Positions 37,009 through 45,860 of a stretch of DNA of 64,000 nt are shown here, piece by piece. The DNA lies in assembly GCA_963851085.1 (NCBI GenBank), contig CAWKNX010000004.1, positions 124,001 to 188,000 on the forward strand, written 5' to 3'. Below the pieces are notes generated by a model that saw only the letters and a list, made by a program, of their open reading frames with translations, was not told the DNA's origin and ran no database searches. Numbering within the stretch: the first letter of the stretch is position 1; each line of letters opens with the position of its first letter. Made by a program: the position numbers and the translations under genes. The stretch comes from DATFVJ01 sp963851085 (GTDB lineage Bacteria; Actinomycetota; Actinomycetes; Streptosporangiales; Streptosporangiaceae).

Positions 37009-37048
37009 CGATCGAGGCTCACCCCGCGCCATGGGTGAGCCTCGATCG
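37009..37048. terminator. Bidirectional terminator hairpin
   Basis: CGATCGAGGCTCACCC (37009-37024) pairs perfectly over 16 bp with 37033-37048 around an 8-nt loop. It separates the convergent genes ending at 36950 (+) and 37093 (-). Confidence 0.8.
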
Positions 37049-37092
37049 CGGTGGAACGACCTGATGACCGGCGCGGCCAGCACAGGCCGGGC

Positions 37093-37887
37093 TCAGAGTC
37101 CCGCGAGCAGATCGGTCTCGGTGATTCCCGGCCCCTGGCCGTCGCGGATGAACCACTCGGTGCCAAATGCGTACCTGAACCCGTCCGCTGGCATCGCGAG
37201 GAAGAACGACTCCTCGCTGATCTGGCTCGCGTGCGCGCGCATGGCACGCCGTTTGTGCTCGATGTACGGCGAGACGTCAACCGCGGCGGTGATCACCGAC
37301 TGGGGCTTGCCGAACTCACTTTCGTCTCCCACGTCCGGCATCTCGATCCTCGCGGCGGCGGCCTGCTCGGCGAACACGCGCATGCCCCGCTGCAAGTGAT
37401 CGCGGTTCATGGTGTTCTGGTATACCCGCGGGGTTCCGGCAAGGGCAGCCGCGCGCATCCCGACCCTGTGCACCTGGATGTGATCCGGGTGACCGTAGCC
37501 GCCGTTGTCGTCGTAGCAGGTCAGCACGTCGGCGCGTTCCTCTTCCAGGAGTGCGGCCAGCTTTTGCGCCGCTTCGTCGACCGGTGCGGTCCAAAACGAG
37601 CCGGGCGCCTCGTTGGCGGGCGTGCCCATCATGCCTGAGTCCACGTAACCCAGAAACTCGACCCGCTGCGCGCCGAGGATCTCAGCCGACGCCCGCGTCT
37701 CGACAACGCGGCGCTGCCACAACTCCTCGCCCTCGGGCAGAAATCCCGCGGGTACCTCACCGTGCTCGCCGCGGGTGGCCACCACGAGCACCACGCGGTG
37801 GCCCTCCTCGGACGCCTTGCGCATCACCCCGCCGCACGCGATGCACTCATCGTCGGGGTGGGCGTGGAACGACACCAAGGTGGCCAT
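37093..37887 (-). CDS. PIG-L family N-deacetylase (MshB/Mca-like)
   Basis: 264 aa. Zinc-binding motif AHPDDE at residues 9-14, and the third ligand in GGYGHPDHIQVHR near residue 137, define the LmbE/PIG-L fold. The length and the C-terminal FAMRAHASQISEESFF-like region resemble MshB/Mca enzymes, which deacetylate or hydrolyse mycothiol precursors and conjugates. Which of the two cannot be told. ATG 37887 is taken; GAGGTACC lies about 10 nt upstream, and an upstream in-frame start at 37905 is less likely. Confidence 0.88.
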   Translation of the reverse strand: MATLVSFHAHPDDECIACGGVMRKASEEGHRVVLVVATRGEHGEVPAGFLPEGEELWQRRVVETRASAEILGAQRVEFLGYVDSGMMGTPANEAPGSFWTAPVDEAAQKLAALLEEERADVLTCYDDNGGYGHPDHIQVHRVGMRAAALAGTPRVYQNTMNRDHLQRGMRVFAEQAAAARIEMPDVGDESEFGKPQSVITAAVDVSPYIEHKRRAMRAHASQISEESFFLAMPADGFRYAFGTEWFIRDGQGPGITETDLLAGL

Positions 37888-37987
37888 GCCGCGACGGTAC
37901 CTCAACCGCCGGGGCCAACCGGCACAGCCACGGCACCGTCGGCCACCGGCCGGCCCGCCCGTGATGCGGGCACGGGCTCTTGGCGCC

Positions 37988-38275
37988 TCAGCCGGCTTGC
38001 CCGCCGCGGCTGAGCACGGCCGGGTTCCTCGACCGCCACGCCAGGATGGACCAGCGGGACAGCGCCGACAGGATGGAACCTGCGCTCAGCACCGATGCGG
38101 CCGAGAACGCCGAGGCCACAGAGCCAGCGCAACCCACAGACAAGATCGAGCCAGCCGAACCCAGCGACAGGATGGAGCCAGCCGAGCCGATCGACAGGAC
38201 CGACCCTTTCGAGCCGATGCTCAGGAACGAGTCCGCTGAGCCGATCGACCACGACCGGCGATGCCCGGTGCTCAT
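37988..38275 (-). CDS. Small Ser/Gly/Ile repeat protein (SIGS repeats)
   Basis: 95 aa from ATG 38275. Residues 9-70 are tandem short units such as SFLSIGSKGSVLSIGSAGSI, then AFSAASVLSAGSILSALS, and a Trp-rich end (SRWSILAWRSRN). Similar short SIGS-repeat proteins of unknown function are widespread in actinobacteria. The periodic Ser-Ile/Leu-Gly pattern suggests a beta-solenoid or membrane-associating stack. No clear Shine-Dalgarno. Opposite-strand ORFs are shadows. Confidence 0.65.
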   Translation of the reverse strand: MSTGHRRSWSIGSADSFLSIGSKGSVLSIGSAGSILSLGSAGSILSVGCAGSVASAFSAASVLSAGSILSALSRWSILAWRSRNPAVLSRGGQAG

Positions 38276-38469
38276 GCAGGCATTCTCGCATCCGGAGGTG
38301 AAGATGCCGCTGACCGGCGCCTGCTGTCTGCCACGGCCGGTAGCCCGCGATCACCGGTAACGGCCGGGCCGGGCAGCGTTACCGCGGGCGTCGCCGTGCC
38401 AGGCCACGCAGTCGTTCGGGATCAGCCGCCGTGCCCAGCTACGGTGCGTGCGCCGCGGCCCGGACGGGA

Positions 38470-39129
38470 TCATGCTGGACCGCGCGGCGTTCTACCCGGA
38501 CGCGGCCGCGCGCCCCCGCGCCCGGCCACGCGTCTGGCGAGCAGCCGCCGCTTCGTCGCTCGCTCGCCGTCCGGCACGTCATCCTGGCTAATGACCTCGA
38601 AGGCGGCATCGAGAAGGCACGCGGGCTCCCCGGATCCCAGGCACCATTCGGCAGCCAGCCCAGGCCGGGCATGCCGCGCGGCGAAGGTGAAAGCTTCCCA
38701 GCCGAGCAGGCCGCCTGGCGCCACCGCCTGCGCGGCCGTGGCGAAGACGGCCCGGTCCCAGTAGCCGGTGCACAGCACCAGTGCGTAGCAGCCCGGCTGC
38801 GGGACCCATGCCCTCAGATCGGCGTGCACCAATGTGATCAGATCAGCCAGACCGCGCCGGTGTGCCTCCTGGCCGAGAAGTCCGAGCGCCACATCCGACA
38901 CGTCCACCGCCGTGACCCTGCGCCCGGCCGCTGCCGCCAGCAGCGCGCTGCCTGACCTCCCGCACGCCAAATCGGCAACCGGCCCATCCGGCGACCGCAA
39001 CGCCAGCGCCCGCACCGCGAGCGGATGCGGCTGAAGCGACGCGGCGAAACCGTCTCCGTACCTGGAATTCCACCTGAGCCGGTCCGGGTGACGTGCGAGG
39101 TCCGCGTTGACGGGCGGCACGCTGGGCAC
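38470..39129 (-). CDS. SAM-dependent methyltransferase
   Basis: 219 aa. Motif I is VADLACGRSGSALLAAAAGR (about 50-69), motif II VTAVDVSDVAL, and a later motif VLCTGYWDRAVF; together these make a class I Rossmann methyltransferase close to the TehB/Methyltransf_25 group. The N-terminal WNSRYGDGFAASLQPHPLA resembles TehB-like enzymes. The last 25 residues are Arg/Pro-rich. Small-molecule substrate unknown. Confidence 0.85.
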   Translation of the reverse strand: MPSVPPVNADLARHPDRLRWNSRYGDGFAASLQPHPLAVRALALRSPDGPVADLACGRSGSALLAAAAGRRVTAVDVSDVALGLLGQEAHRRGLADLITLVHADLRAWVPQPGCYALVLCTGYWDRAVFATAAQAVAPGGLLGWEAFTFAARHARPGLAAEWCLGSGEPACLLDAAFEVISQDDVPDGERATKRRLLARRVAGRGGARPRPGRTPRGPA

Positions 39130-39228
39130 CCTAGTTCACCTGGCTACAGCGCCGCCATGAGCGGGCTCCGGCACAGAGAAGGGGTGATCTCGCCGGGCGA
39201 CCGCGTACGGCACCGTGGCGCGTCCCCG

Positions 39229-40461
39229 TCACGGCGGGATCAGCAGGTCACGGACCGGGCGGCGGGCGGTCGCCTGGGTGAAGTCAGCCCGGCCGAGCTG
39301 CAACAGCATCTGGGGCGCGCCGGGCAGTGCGAGCCTGCCGCGGATTGCCGCACGAAGTGGTGCGTATTCCAGCGGCTGGGTGTGCAGGCTCGCGAATACC
39401 CACTTGCTTGCCGCGTGCACAAGCAGGCGGTTCAGCGCCTGGCCTGCGCGCAGCCAGTCCGCTCGCCCATCACCGAGGGTGACAAGCACAGCGGTCACCT
39501 CCGGTGCGGACCCGCCGCACTCGAGCTGGCCCCACCCACGGCCGAGGTCGAAGTCCCGCATCGCGAGGCCTCCCCGCGGGCGCTGCGGCGATGCCGCGTA
39601 CGCGGCTACGGAGACACCGTCGCGGGACTGGCTGCCGATCTGGCGGGTCCAGCGCCGCAACTCCGCGCGCAGGACCGGCTGCTCACGTTGCAGCCGGTCG
39701 GCGGCCGCGACGAGTTCGGCGATCTGCTGATACCCCGACTGGCCGAGCAGCACGAGCATGGCGCCCTCGGCCATCGCGTCGTGCTGCAACCCGGGCAGCA
39801 GGCCAGGCGGGAGCTGGTCGCCGGTGAAAGGCCCGCGGTGCGTGTGCCGGTGGGTGATCGCCGCGAGCAGCATCCGCTCGCGTGCAGTCATCGGCGCCTG
39901 CGTACCAAGCCGGACACGGGCGAGCAGGTCGGGCTCGGCCGCGGAAGGGAAAATCTCGGTCACCGGCAGATAGCCGAGCCGCCGGACGCCAAGCCGCAGC
40001 CCGAACAGGGCGGCCCCGCAGCTGATCAGCATCTCCCGACCCGCCGGATCCACGTGGTGCAGGCGGCGGCTGCGGTCGGCGTGCAACTCCACCGCGCTGC
40101 CGTCCGCAAGGAACCGCCACGGCTGTGTGTTGTGCACCGATGGCGCACGGGCAGCGGTGGCGATGAGGTAGCTGACCTGATCCGGCCGGATCGGTATGCG
40201 GCTCGCCGGGTCCGCAGGGACCGTTGGGACCGTTGTGCTTGCCGGAGGCGGCGGCGCCGCGGGGTCTGGCCGTACCACGCCTGATTCGGTCACGACCGGG
40301 CGCTGCATCCCTTGTGAGTCGAGATAATCGAGATAGTCGTCGACAATCCCGGGGTCGTCGAGCACACCCCGCAGCCGGTGACCAGTGCTGTCGACCATGG
40401 TGTACGAGCGCGCTCCGTCTGGTTGACGCTGGCCCAGTTCAAGCCGGGCTATATCTGTCAT
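39229..40461 (-). CDS. Acg-family FMN nitroreductase-like protein
   Basis: 410 aa from ATG 40461 (GGCGAGGTGAG upstream). After about 70 linker residues, the body has a nitroreductase fold with ATAARAPSVHNTQPWRF near residue 105 and GREMLISCGAALFGLRLGVR. This architecture is that of Acg (Rv2032) and its paralogues, dormancy-regulon proteins of mycobacteria that hold FMN but lack ordinary nitroreductase activity. The C-terminus has DFTQATARRPVRDLL, a family ending. Expression under hypoxia or NO stress is plausible but not shown. Confidence 0.85.
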   Translation of the reverse strand: MTDIARLELGQRQPDGARSYTMVDSTGHRLRGVLDDPGIVDDYLDYLDSQGMQRPVVTESGVVRPDPAAPPPPASTTVPTVPADPASRIPIRPDQVSYLIATAARAPSVHNTQPWRFLADGSAVELHADRSRRLHHVDPAGREMLISCGAALFGLRLGVRRLGYLPVTEIFPSAAEPDLLARVRLGTQAPMTARERMLLAAITHRHTHRGPFTGDQLPPGLLPGLQHDAMAEGAMLVLLGQSGYQQIAELVAAADRLQREQPVLRAELRRWTRQIGSQSRDGVSVAAYAASPQRPRGGLAMRDFDLGRGWGQLECGGSAPEVTAVLVTLGDGRADWLRAGQALNRLLVHAASKWVFASLHTQPLEYAPLRAAIRGRLALPGAPQMLLQLGRADFTQATARRPVRDLLIPP

Positions 40462-40570
40462 GACACTCACCTCGCCGGTCCCTCTGCTTGCCACCGTTCC
40501 GGCCGCCACAAGGATCACAAAGGGCCATATGTCCTGTCGTGGCATGACCTACGGCCCCGTGGCCCCTTGC

Positions 40571-41395
40571 TCAGGTGGGGGTGGGACCGGGCTGGCGCAG
40601 GTACAGACCGAGCAGCAGGCCGTACCTGGACTCCCCATCCCCGGCGTCTTCGAGGCCGTCGGCGAGGTCGGTGAGCCTGCGGGCAAGGCACTGCGCCTGC
40701 GCCTGGGTCAGCCGCACGTTGCGCAGCACCAGGACGGGCTCGGCGGTGGCGGCAGCGATCTCGCCGGCGACGGCCTGAGCATGACAGCGGTGTGCGCGGC
40801 ACTCTCCTGGCCCTGGAAGTGGAATTGGCGGGCGGTGCGAGCAGCGAAACGGCGTGCGGCCCCACGTCCCAAAGGCCGCCCTTGTCCCGTCGCCACGGGG
40901 TGTTGAAGGGACTGGAGCCACGCAGCGCGGAGGCGAGCCAGACCGCGTGCCCGCGACCCAGCCGCCTGCGCGGGTGACGTCGGCCAGCCAGGCCCTGACG
41001 TTGGCCTGAAACCGCGCGGTGAAGAATACGACCGACGCGACCCGCGCATTCTCGACCGCGCGCGCCAGTGCGTCGGCCGCGTCCGCCGAGATGGCGATGG
41101 GTTTTTCGAGTAAGAGGTGTTTACCGGCGTTTGCTGCCAGGACCGCGATCTCGGCCTGCACATCGGGCGGCACAGCGAACGCCACCCCGTCGACGTCGGC
41201 GAGAAACGCGTCAATGTCGGTGTGGGCCGTGGCCTGGTGCTCTGCCGCGAGTTTGGCGGCGGAGCCCCGGGTGCGGCCCCAGACCGCCGTGAAATCGATG
41301 CCCTCGGCCGAGGCAAGGGCAGGCGCGTGGGTGACGCGGGCCCAGTACCCGGTGCCGACCAGGCCGAATCTGAGTGGCCGCTCAGGATCGTTCAT
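40571..41395 (-). pseudogene. Gfo/Idh/MocA-type oxidoreductase, frameshifted, with a foreign C-terminal tail
   Basis: ATG 41395 (AGGAACCAAGG upstream) begins a normal dinucleotide fold (LRFGLVGTGYWARVTHAPAL), with the family's EKPIAISADAADAL segment. Near 40960 the frame slips: the expected continuation HAVWLASALRGSSPFNTPWR...LWDVGPHAVSLLAP is in another frame until about 40855. After that, the C-terminal half of the enzyme is absent. The remaining 70 codons (VLVLRNVRLTQAQAQCLARR and on) look like the end of an unrelated protein. So this is a truncated, fused relic. Confidence 0.7.
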
Positions 41396-41456
41396 CCTTG
41401 GTTCCTGTTGTCTAATGGTCACCCACGAGGCTGGCGGACGCGACCGGAGATTCCCG

Positions 41457-41572
41457 ATACGTGAATCAGCCGATTCCTATCCAGCAGTGAGCGACCGCCA
41501 CGGTCTGCGGGGGATCCCGTGGGGTGCGGCCCCCGGGACTATACAGCCTTGACGGCTGCGCGTCCTGTCGCG
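41457..41572. repeat. Dispersed repeat, copy 2 (inverted relative to 30746-30861)
   Basis: Reads as the reverse complement of 30746-30861 with scattered differences: ATACGTGAATCAGCCGATTC, then CCAGCAGTGAGCG, GGGGGATCCCGTGGGG, CCCCCGGGA and ACGGCTGCGCG. Non-coding. It lies just upstream of the truncated oxidoreductase gene. Confidence 0.6.
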
Positions 41573-41738
41573 CCCGCATCGCTGCAGCAGGACGAGCCGC
41601 GACTGACTTGGCATCCGCCCGGGCAGCGTGGCCCGTGCCATGAACGCGGCGGCCGGGCGCAGCCGTTCGGTGTCAATATCTGCCGCCTGCCCGATCGGGC
41701 ACGCTCCTGCCCCGTCTGCCGCCGCCCGGCGCCGCCGT

Positions 41739-41782
41739 TTCATGATCGCGGTAACTTTGCCGCGAATACGGCCGAAAGGTTA
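41739..41782. repeat. 57-bp palindrome, copy 4, 3' exon side of a group II intron
   Basis: TTCATGATCGCGGTAACTT (41739-41757) and the loop are present, but the second arm stops at AGGTTA (41782), where the intron begins. The missing arm, CCGCGATCATGAA, is found at 49825-49837. Joining the two pieces restores the palindrome. Confidence 0.8.
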
Positions 41783-41855
41783 GTCGCGGTAGGGACCGCC
41801 CTTGCGGGCGGCCCCCCGCACAGATCCCAGCGTGCGGGATTACCGCACTGGGCTC
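41783..41855 (-). ncRNA. Group II intron domains V and VI
   Basis: Immediately after the RT stop codon, GAGCCCAGTGCGGTAAT (41855 downward) pairs with ATTCCGCACGCTGGG-like text: stem CCCAG/CTGGG and TGCGG/CCGCA with loop TAAT, the standard 34-nt domain V (41822-41855). Domain VI is the hairpin GGGCCGCCC-GCAA-GGGCGGTCCC with an unpaired A seven bases before the 3' end. The intron ends in AC, an allowed AY end. Confidence 0.75.
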
Positions 41856-42695
41856 CTACCTTGGGTGCGTGGCGGCGAAGCGCGCCTCCGGGAATGGGTG
41901 CAGGGTGCGGGTTGGGGGTAGCCACCGGGTTACGATGCGGTTCATCCGGTCCCAGGTGAGCCGGGTTTTCTGGCTGCGGCGCCGCAGCGCCTGGTACCAG
42001 TGCCGTGTCACCTGGGTGCGGAAGGCGTTCACCGCGTCGCAGTTGCCGGGCACGGCGTAGTAGGCCTGATGCCCGCGCACCACGCTGGCCAGCCATCTCC
42101 CCTGCTCAGGGATGGGCAGGCACCGGCGCCGCCTGATCTCGGCTTTCACCTCGGCAAGCTTGGCCCGTACCCGTTTCGAGCTGGTTTTCCGCCTGATCCA
42201 GAACCGCCCGCGCTGCGAGGTCGCGCAGATGTGCGTGAACCCCAGGAACGCGAACGTCTCCGGTTTCCCTTCTCCCCGGGCCGCCCGGTCCCGGGCGGCG
42301 CGCCGCCCGGACTCGGCCAGCCGGGTTTTATCCGGGTGCAATTCCAGCCCGGACTTCGCAAATCTCTCCCGAAGCTCCGTCAGGAACCGCACGGCGTCAT
42401 CCCGGTGCTCAAACCCGACGATAAAGTCATCAGCGAACCGCACGATGATCACATCCCCGTGCGCGTGCCGCCGCCTCCACCAGTCGGCCCACAGGTCCAG
42501 GACGTAGTGCAGGTACACGTTAGCGAGCAGCGGCGAAACCGATGCCCCCTGCGGTGATCCCTTGCCGCTCTCCGTCCATTTCCCGTCCTCGATGACCCCT
42601 GCGGCCAGCCACTTACCGATCAGCCGCAGGACCCTCTTATCCGCGATCCGGTGCCCGGGGAACTTCATCAGCCAGCCCCGATCAAGCTGGCCGAA
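41856..42695 (-). pseudogene. Group II intron reverse transcriptase, C-terminal piece
   Basis: 279 codons open from the element A junction: FGQLDRGWLMKFPGHRIADK, then the RT palm with KGSPQGASVSPLLANVYLHY and the catalytic FADD box in IVRFADDFIVGF, then domain X (about 200 to the end; HWYQALRRRSQKTRLTWDRM). No HNH endonuclease domain. It lacks RT blocks 0-2, which are found in the pieces at 45861-46050 and 49011-49460. Conservation of all motifs suggests the interruption is recent. Confidence 0.9.
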
Positions 42696-42697
42696 GG

Positions 42698-43117
42698 ACT
42701 CCCCTTCTTACTACGTGCTTCGATGACCTCGCGGCAGCGCTGCGGGCATGGGCGAAAGGCCTGCTGTGCACGGAGGCGGCGGTTGAGCTGCTGATCGGGC
42801 ATGGTTCGTGGCTTTACCGCGAGGATTTCCTGGAAATTGCCGTGGAATTCGGCCGGGGAATCACCGATGGCGCGGTAATGGCGGCCGTCGATTGGGAGGC
42901 GGCGGTGGCCGCGCTGGAGGCGGGCGGGTTGCCGTGCTCGGGCGGGGAGGGGCGGATCCTGCGGCTGGCCGCGAGTATGGCCGGCGGGGTGGCGGTGGAT
43001 CTGGGGTCGGCGCTGCCGGGCCTGGACGAGCGCAACATCGCCGAGGTCGCCCGCGCTGTGCTGCACGCTGGTGGCCACCGGGAGCTGCGTGTGGTGGTGG
43101 AGGGGGAGCGGTGGTGA
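42698..43117 (+). CDS. Element A first gene: hypothetical protein without its own start codon
   Basis: The frame is open from the left edge of element A to TGA 43117. Coding character begins at once (CFDDLAAALRAWAKGLL, then AVELLIGHGSWLYREDFLEI), well before the only internal candidate, GTG 42842. There is no in-frame ATG, GTG or TTG between the edge and 42842. If the element's ends are joined, the right-end ATG at 45845 (AAAGGAGCAGT upstream) reads ATG ACC ATG GAT CCA AGG directly into this frame, giving 145 aa. Similar proteins (VDWEAAVAALEAGGLPCSGG type) are common actinobacterial accessory proteins of unknown function. Confidence 0.7.
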   Translation, partial: TPLLTTCFDDLAAALRAWAKGLLCTEAAVELLIGHGSWLYREDFLEIAVEFGRGITDGAVMAAVDWEAAVAALEAGGLPCSGGEGRILRLAASMAGGVAVDLGSALPGLDERNIAEVARAVLHAGGHRELRVVVEGERW

Positions 43118-43593
43118 GCGCGGTGAGGCTCACCCGGCCGCGGCACCCGTTCGAGGGCCAGCCGCTGGGCGTGCTGGGCCGCATGCGACGGCACGGCGAG
43201 GTGGAGCTGCTGGTAGTGCTGCCGGACGGGTCCAAGCGGCTGATCCCGGCGGCCTGGACCGACCTGGAACTCCCACCCCGCGGCACGGACGCTGGCGGCG
43301 GGCTGGCGACGCTGGGATCGGTGGCGGACCTGCTGGGGTTGTCTGTGCTGGTTTGGGATCTTTCCGCCCGGGGCGTGGATGGCCGGGAGCAGGCTGCACG
43401 GAAGTCACCGCGCAAGGAGGACGACCATGCAGCCTGCCCAGCTCAGTCTGCTGCCGGACCAGGTTCCGGCACTACCCCCGGCCATCATCGGCCAGCTTCC
43501 CGCCCCGCGGGTGGACGCGGCGGTCGCGTTGCTGGCAGGCCTGATCGCCAAGGCGGCGGGGACGACGGCCGCGGAGGCGGAGACCGGCGATGA
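43114..43593 (+). CDS. Element A second gene: DUF5372-like protein
   Basis: GTG 43114 overlaps the previous stop codon by four bases (GTGA). The first about 60 residues (LTRPRHPFEGQPLGVLGRMR, VVLPDGSKRLIPAAWTDLE) match the short beta-rich DUF5372 type seen beside actinobacterial serine recombinases, and the homologue in element B is at 46091. Beyond about 43425 the frame overlaps the next gene and becomes unnatural, so the true end may have been lost through a frameshift. Confidence 0.6.
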   Translation: MSAVRLTRPRHPFEGQPLGVLGRMRRHGEVELLVVLPDGSKRLIPAAWTDLELPPRGTDAGGGLATLGSVADLLGLSVLVWDLSARGVDGREQAARKSPRKEDDHAACPAQSAAGPGSGTTPGHHRPASRPAGGRGGRVAGRPDRQGGGDDGRGGGDRR

Positions 43594-43597
43594 GTGA
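43427..43597 (+). CDS. Element A third gene: 56-aa protein
   Basis: ATG 43427 has an excellent AAGGAGGACGACC site. The protein MQPAQLSLLPDQVPALPPAI...VDAAVALLAGLIAKAA is short and helical at the C-terminus. Its end overlaps the recombinase start by 8 bp (ATGAGTGA), so the two are probably co-translated. Unknown function; perhaps a recombination cofactor. Confidence 0.65.
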   Translation: MQPAQLSLLPDQVPALPPAIIGQLPAPRVDAAVALLAGLIAKAAGTTAAEAETGDE

Positions 43598-45819
43598 ATC
43601 GGGCAAGATCACCGCCTCCCACCGGTCGAGAGCGGCCGTAATTTACGTCCGGCAATCCACCCTGGCCCAGCTCGAGCGCAATACCGAGTCCACCGCCCGC
43701 CAGTACGACCTGGTCAACCGTGCCCGGCAGCTGGGCTGGCCGCGTGAGACGATCCGGGTCGTCGATGCCGACCTGGGGGTCTCGGGATCGGTGCTCGGGC
43801 AGCGGGAAGGGTTCGAGTCGCTGGTCGCCGAGGTGGCGCTGGGCCAGGTCGGGATCATCTTGGCGCTGGAGGCCTCCCGGCTGGCCCGCGACAACGCGGC
43901 CTGGTACCGGCTGCTGGATCTGGCCGGGGCCTGCGACACGCTGGTCGCAGACAGCGATGGCGTCTACCATCCCGGCTTGTTCAACGACCGGCTGGTCCTG
44001 GGGATCAAGGGGACCATGGCCGAGGCTGAACTGCACGTGCTGCGGGCCCGGCTGGAGGGCGGCATCAAGAACAAGGCCGCCCGGGGTGAGCTGCGCCGCG
44101 GCCTGCCGGTCGGCCTGATCTGGGGCGAGGCCGGCGGGCAGATCTGCTTCCACCCCGACGAGGCGGTCACCGGCGTCATCGCCGCGGCCTTCGAGCGGTT
44201 CGCCGTGTGCGGGTCGGTCCGCGCCACCTGGCTGTGGCTGCGCGGCCAGGGCCTGCGCTGGCCCCTGCAGCGGGTCGCCTACGCGGGCAAAGGCGGCGTG
44301 CTGCCGGAGATCACCTGGGTGGAGCCGACCTATCACGCGGTGCACACGACGCTGAGCCACCCGGCGTATGCCGGGGCGTATGTCTATGGGCGGACCCGCA
44401 AGGAACGCTACCTTGACCCGGGCGGCGTGCTGCGCCTGCGGAGCCGCGGCTGCCCCGTGACCAGTGGGAGGTCCTCATCCCCGATCATCATCCCGGGTTC
44501 ATCGACTGGGACACCTACCTGGCCAACCAGGCCCGCATCGGCACCAACATCCGCCCCCAGGCCCGCCAGCCGGGCACCGGCGCGGTGCGGGAAGGCTGCG
44601 CGCTGCTGCAGGGCCTGGCCACCTGCGGGGCCTGCGGCCGCAAGCTCGCCATCTTCTACACGGGCCCGGCGAAATGCGTGCCGAACTACTACTGCCAGGG
44701 CCCCGCCGAGCTGGTCGATGGCCGTGGCGCCCGGCACATGAGCGTCGGCGGGCAGGCCATCGACGCCGCCGCCGCCGATGCCTTCCTCGCCGCGCTGGCA
44801 CCAGCCGCGCTGCAAGCGTGCCTGGCCGCCGCCCGCCAGCTCGAAGACGGCCACGACGCTGCCCTTGCGCAGCACCGCCGCCAGGTGGAGCAGGCCCGCT
44901 ACAACGCCTCCAAAGCCGAGCGCCGGTACCGGGCCGTCGACCCCGACAACCGGCTGGTCGCCCGCGGCCTGGAAGCCGAATGGGAACACGCCCTGCGCGA
45001 ACTCGCTGCCGCCGAGGCCGAGCTGGCCCGCCGCGAGGCCGCCCGCCCCAAGACCCTCACCGACGGCGAACGGGCCGCGATCTTGGCCCTCGGCGACGAC
45101 CTTGGCGCGGTCTGGGACGCGCCCACCACCACCGACAAGGACCGCAAGCAACTGCTGCGCACCCTGCTCGACGAAGTGAACATCACGCCCCGCCGCGACG
45201 ATCCCCGCCCGCACGCCAACCTGGTACTGCGGTGGAAGGGCGGCGCGATCAGCGAGCTGACCGTGCCGCTGCGCCGCCGGCAGCCCAAGATCCGCACCGA
45301 TGAGGACACCATCAGCCTGATCCGCCGCCTCGCCGTGCACTACCCCGACGCCCAGATCGCCGGGATCCTCAACCGCCAGCACCGCACCACCGCCCGCGGA
45401 TTGTCATTCACCGCCAATAGAGTCGCCTCACTGCGCACCCACTGGCACATCCCCTGCCACAAACCCGGCCAGGCCCCAGCCGACGGAGAACTGCTCAACG
45501 TGACCGCCGCCGCCCGCGAACTTAAGATCGCGCCATCCACCCTGCTGCGCTGGCTCAACGACGGCTTCGTCGCCGGCGAGCAGATCACCCCCGGCGCGCC
45601 CTGGCAGATCCGCCTCACCGGCCAGCTCCGCGGCATGCTCACCGATAACACGCCCGCGGCTGGGTCCCCCTCGCCTACGCCACCCAGGCGCTCGGCGTCT
45701 CCCGCCAGACCGTATTGCAGAAGGTCAAGCGCGGCGAGCTCCGCGCCGTCCTCACCCGCACCGGGCGCAGGAAAGGCCTGCGTATCGAGGTGCCAAAGCC
45801 CCAGGATGGGCTGTTCTGA
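43590..45819 (+). pseudogene. Large serine recombinase of element A, two frameshifts
   Basis: Catalytic Ser in VIYVRQSTLAQLE (about residue 21), resolvase-domain motifs DADLGVSG, ALEASRLARDN and DGVYHPGLFNDRLVLGIKG, then the recombinase domain and a zinc ribbon (CGACGRKLAIF...). Near 44448 one base is missing, and the next frame begins LPRDQWEVLIPDHHPGF. Near 45655 a second shift moves to the last frame (GWVPLAYATQALGVSRQTVL...), ending at TGA 45819. The C-terminus holds a MerR-like HTH pair. Corrected length is about 743 aa. All parts are well conserved, so inactivation, if real, is recent. Confidence 0.82.
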
Positions 45820-45828
45820 ACCCCGCAA

Positions 45829-45860
45829 TCAGCAAAGGAGCAGTATGACCATGGATCCAA
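45829..45860 (+). promoter_or_regulatory. Right end of element A: ribosome-binding site and orphan start codon
   Basis: CAAAGGAGCAGTATGACC gives a good Shine-Dalgarno and ATG (45845) only 14 bases before the crossover core. In the integrated state it would encode a meaningless peptide of 20 residues reading into the antisense of the RT gene. In a circle it would start the first gene of element A in frame. Confidence 0.7.

Larger units (their letters stand above)
42694..45860 (+). mobile_element. Serine-recombinase element A, inserted in the intron reverse transcriptase
   Basis: About 3165 bp. Both edges show the dinucleotide AA (42694-42695 and 45859-45860) next to RT sequence, as expected for a large serine recombinase with a 2-bp crossover core. 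Removing one copy of the core plus the insert gives GAC TTT TTC GGC, an uninterrupted RT frame (DFFG). It carries three small genes and a large serine recombinase, all on the plus strand. Its ends do not resemble IS terminal repeats. Confidence 0.82.
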
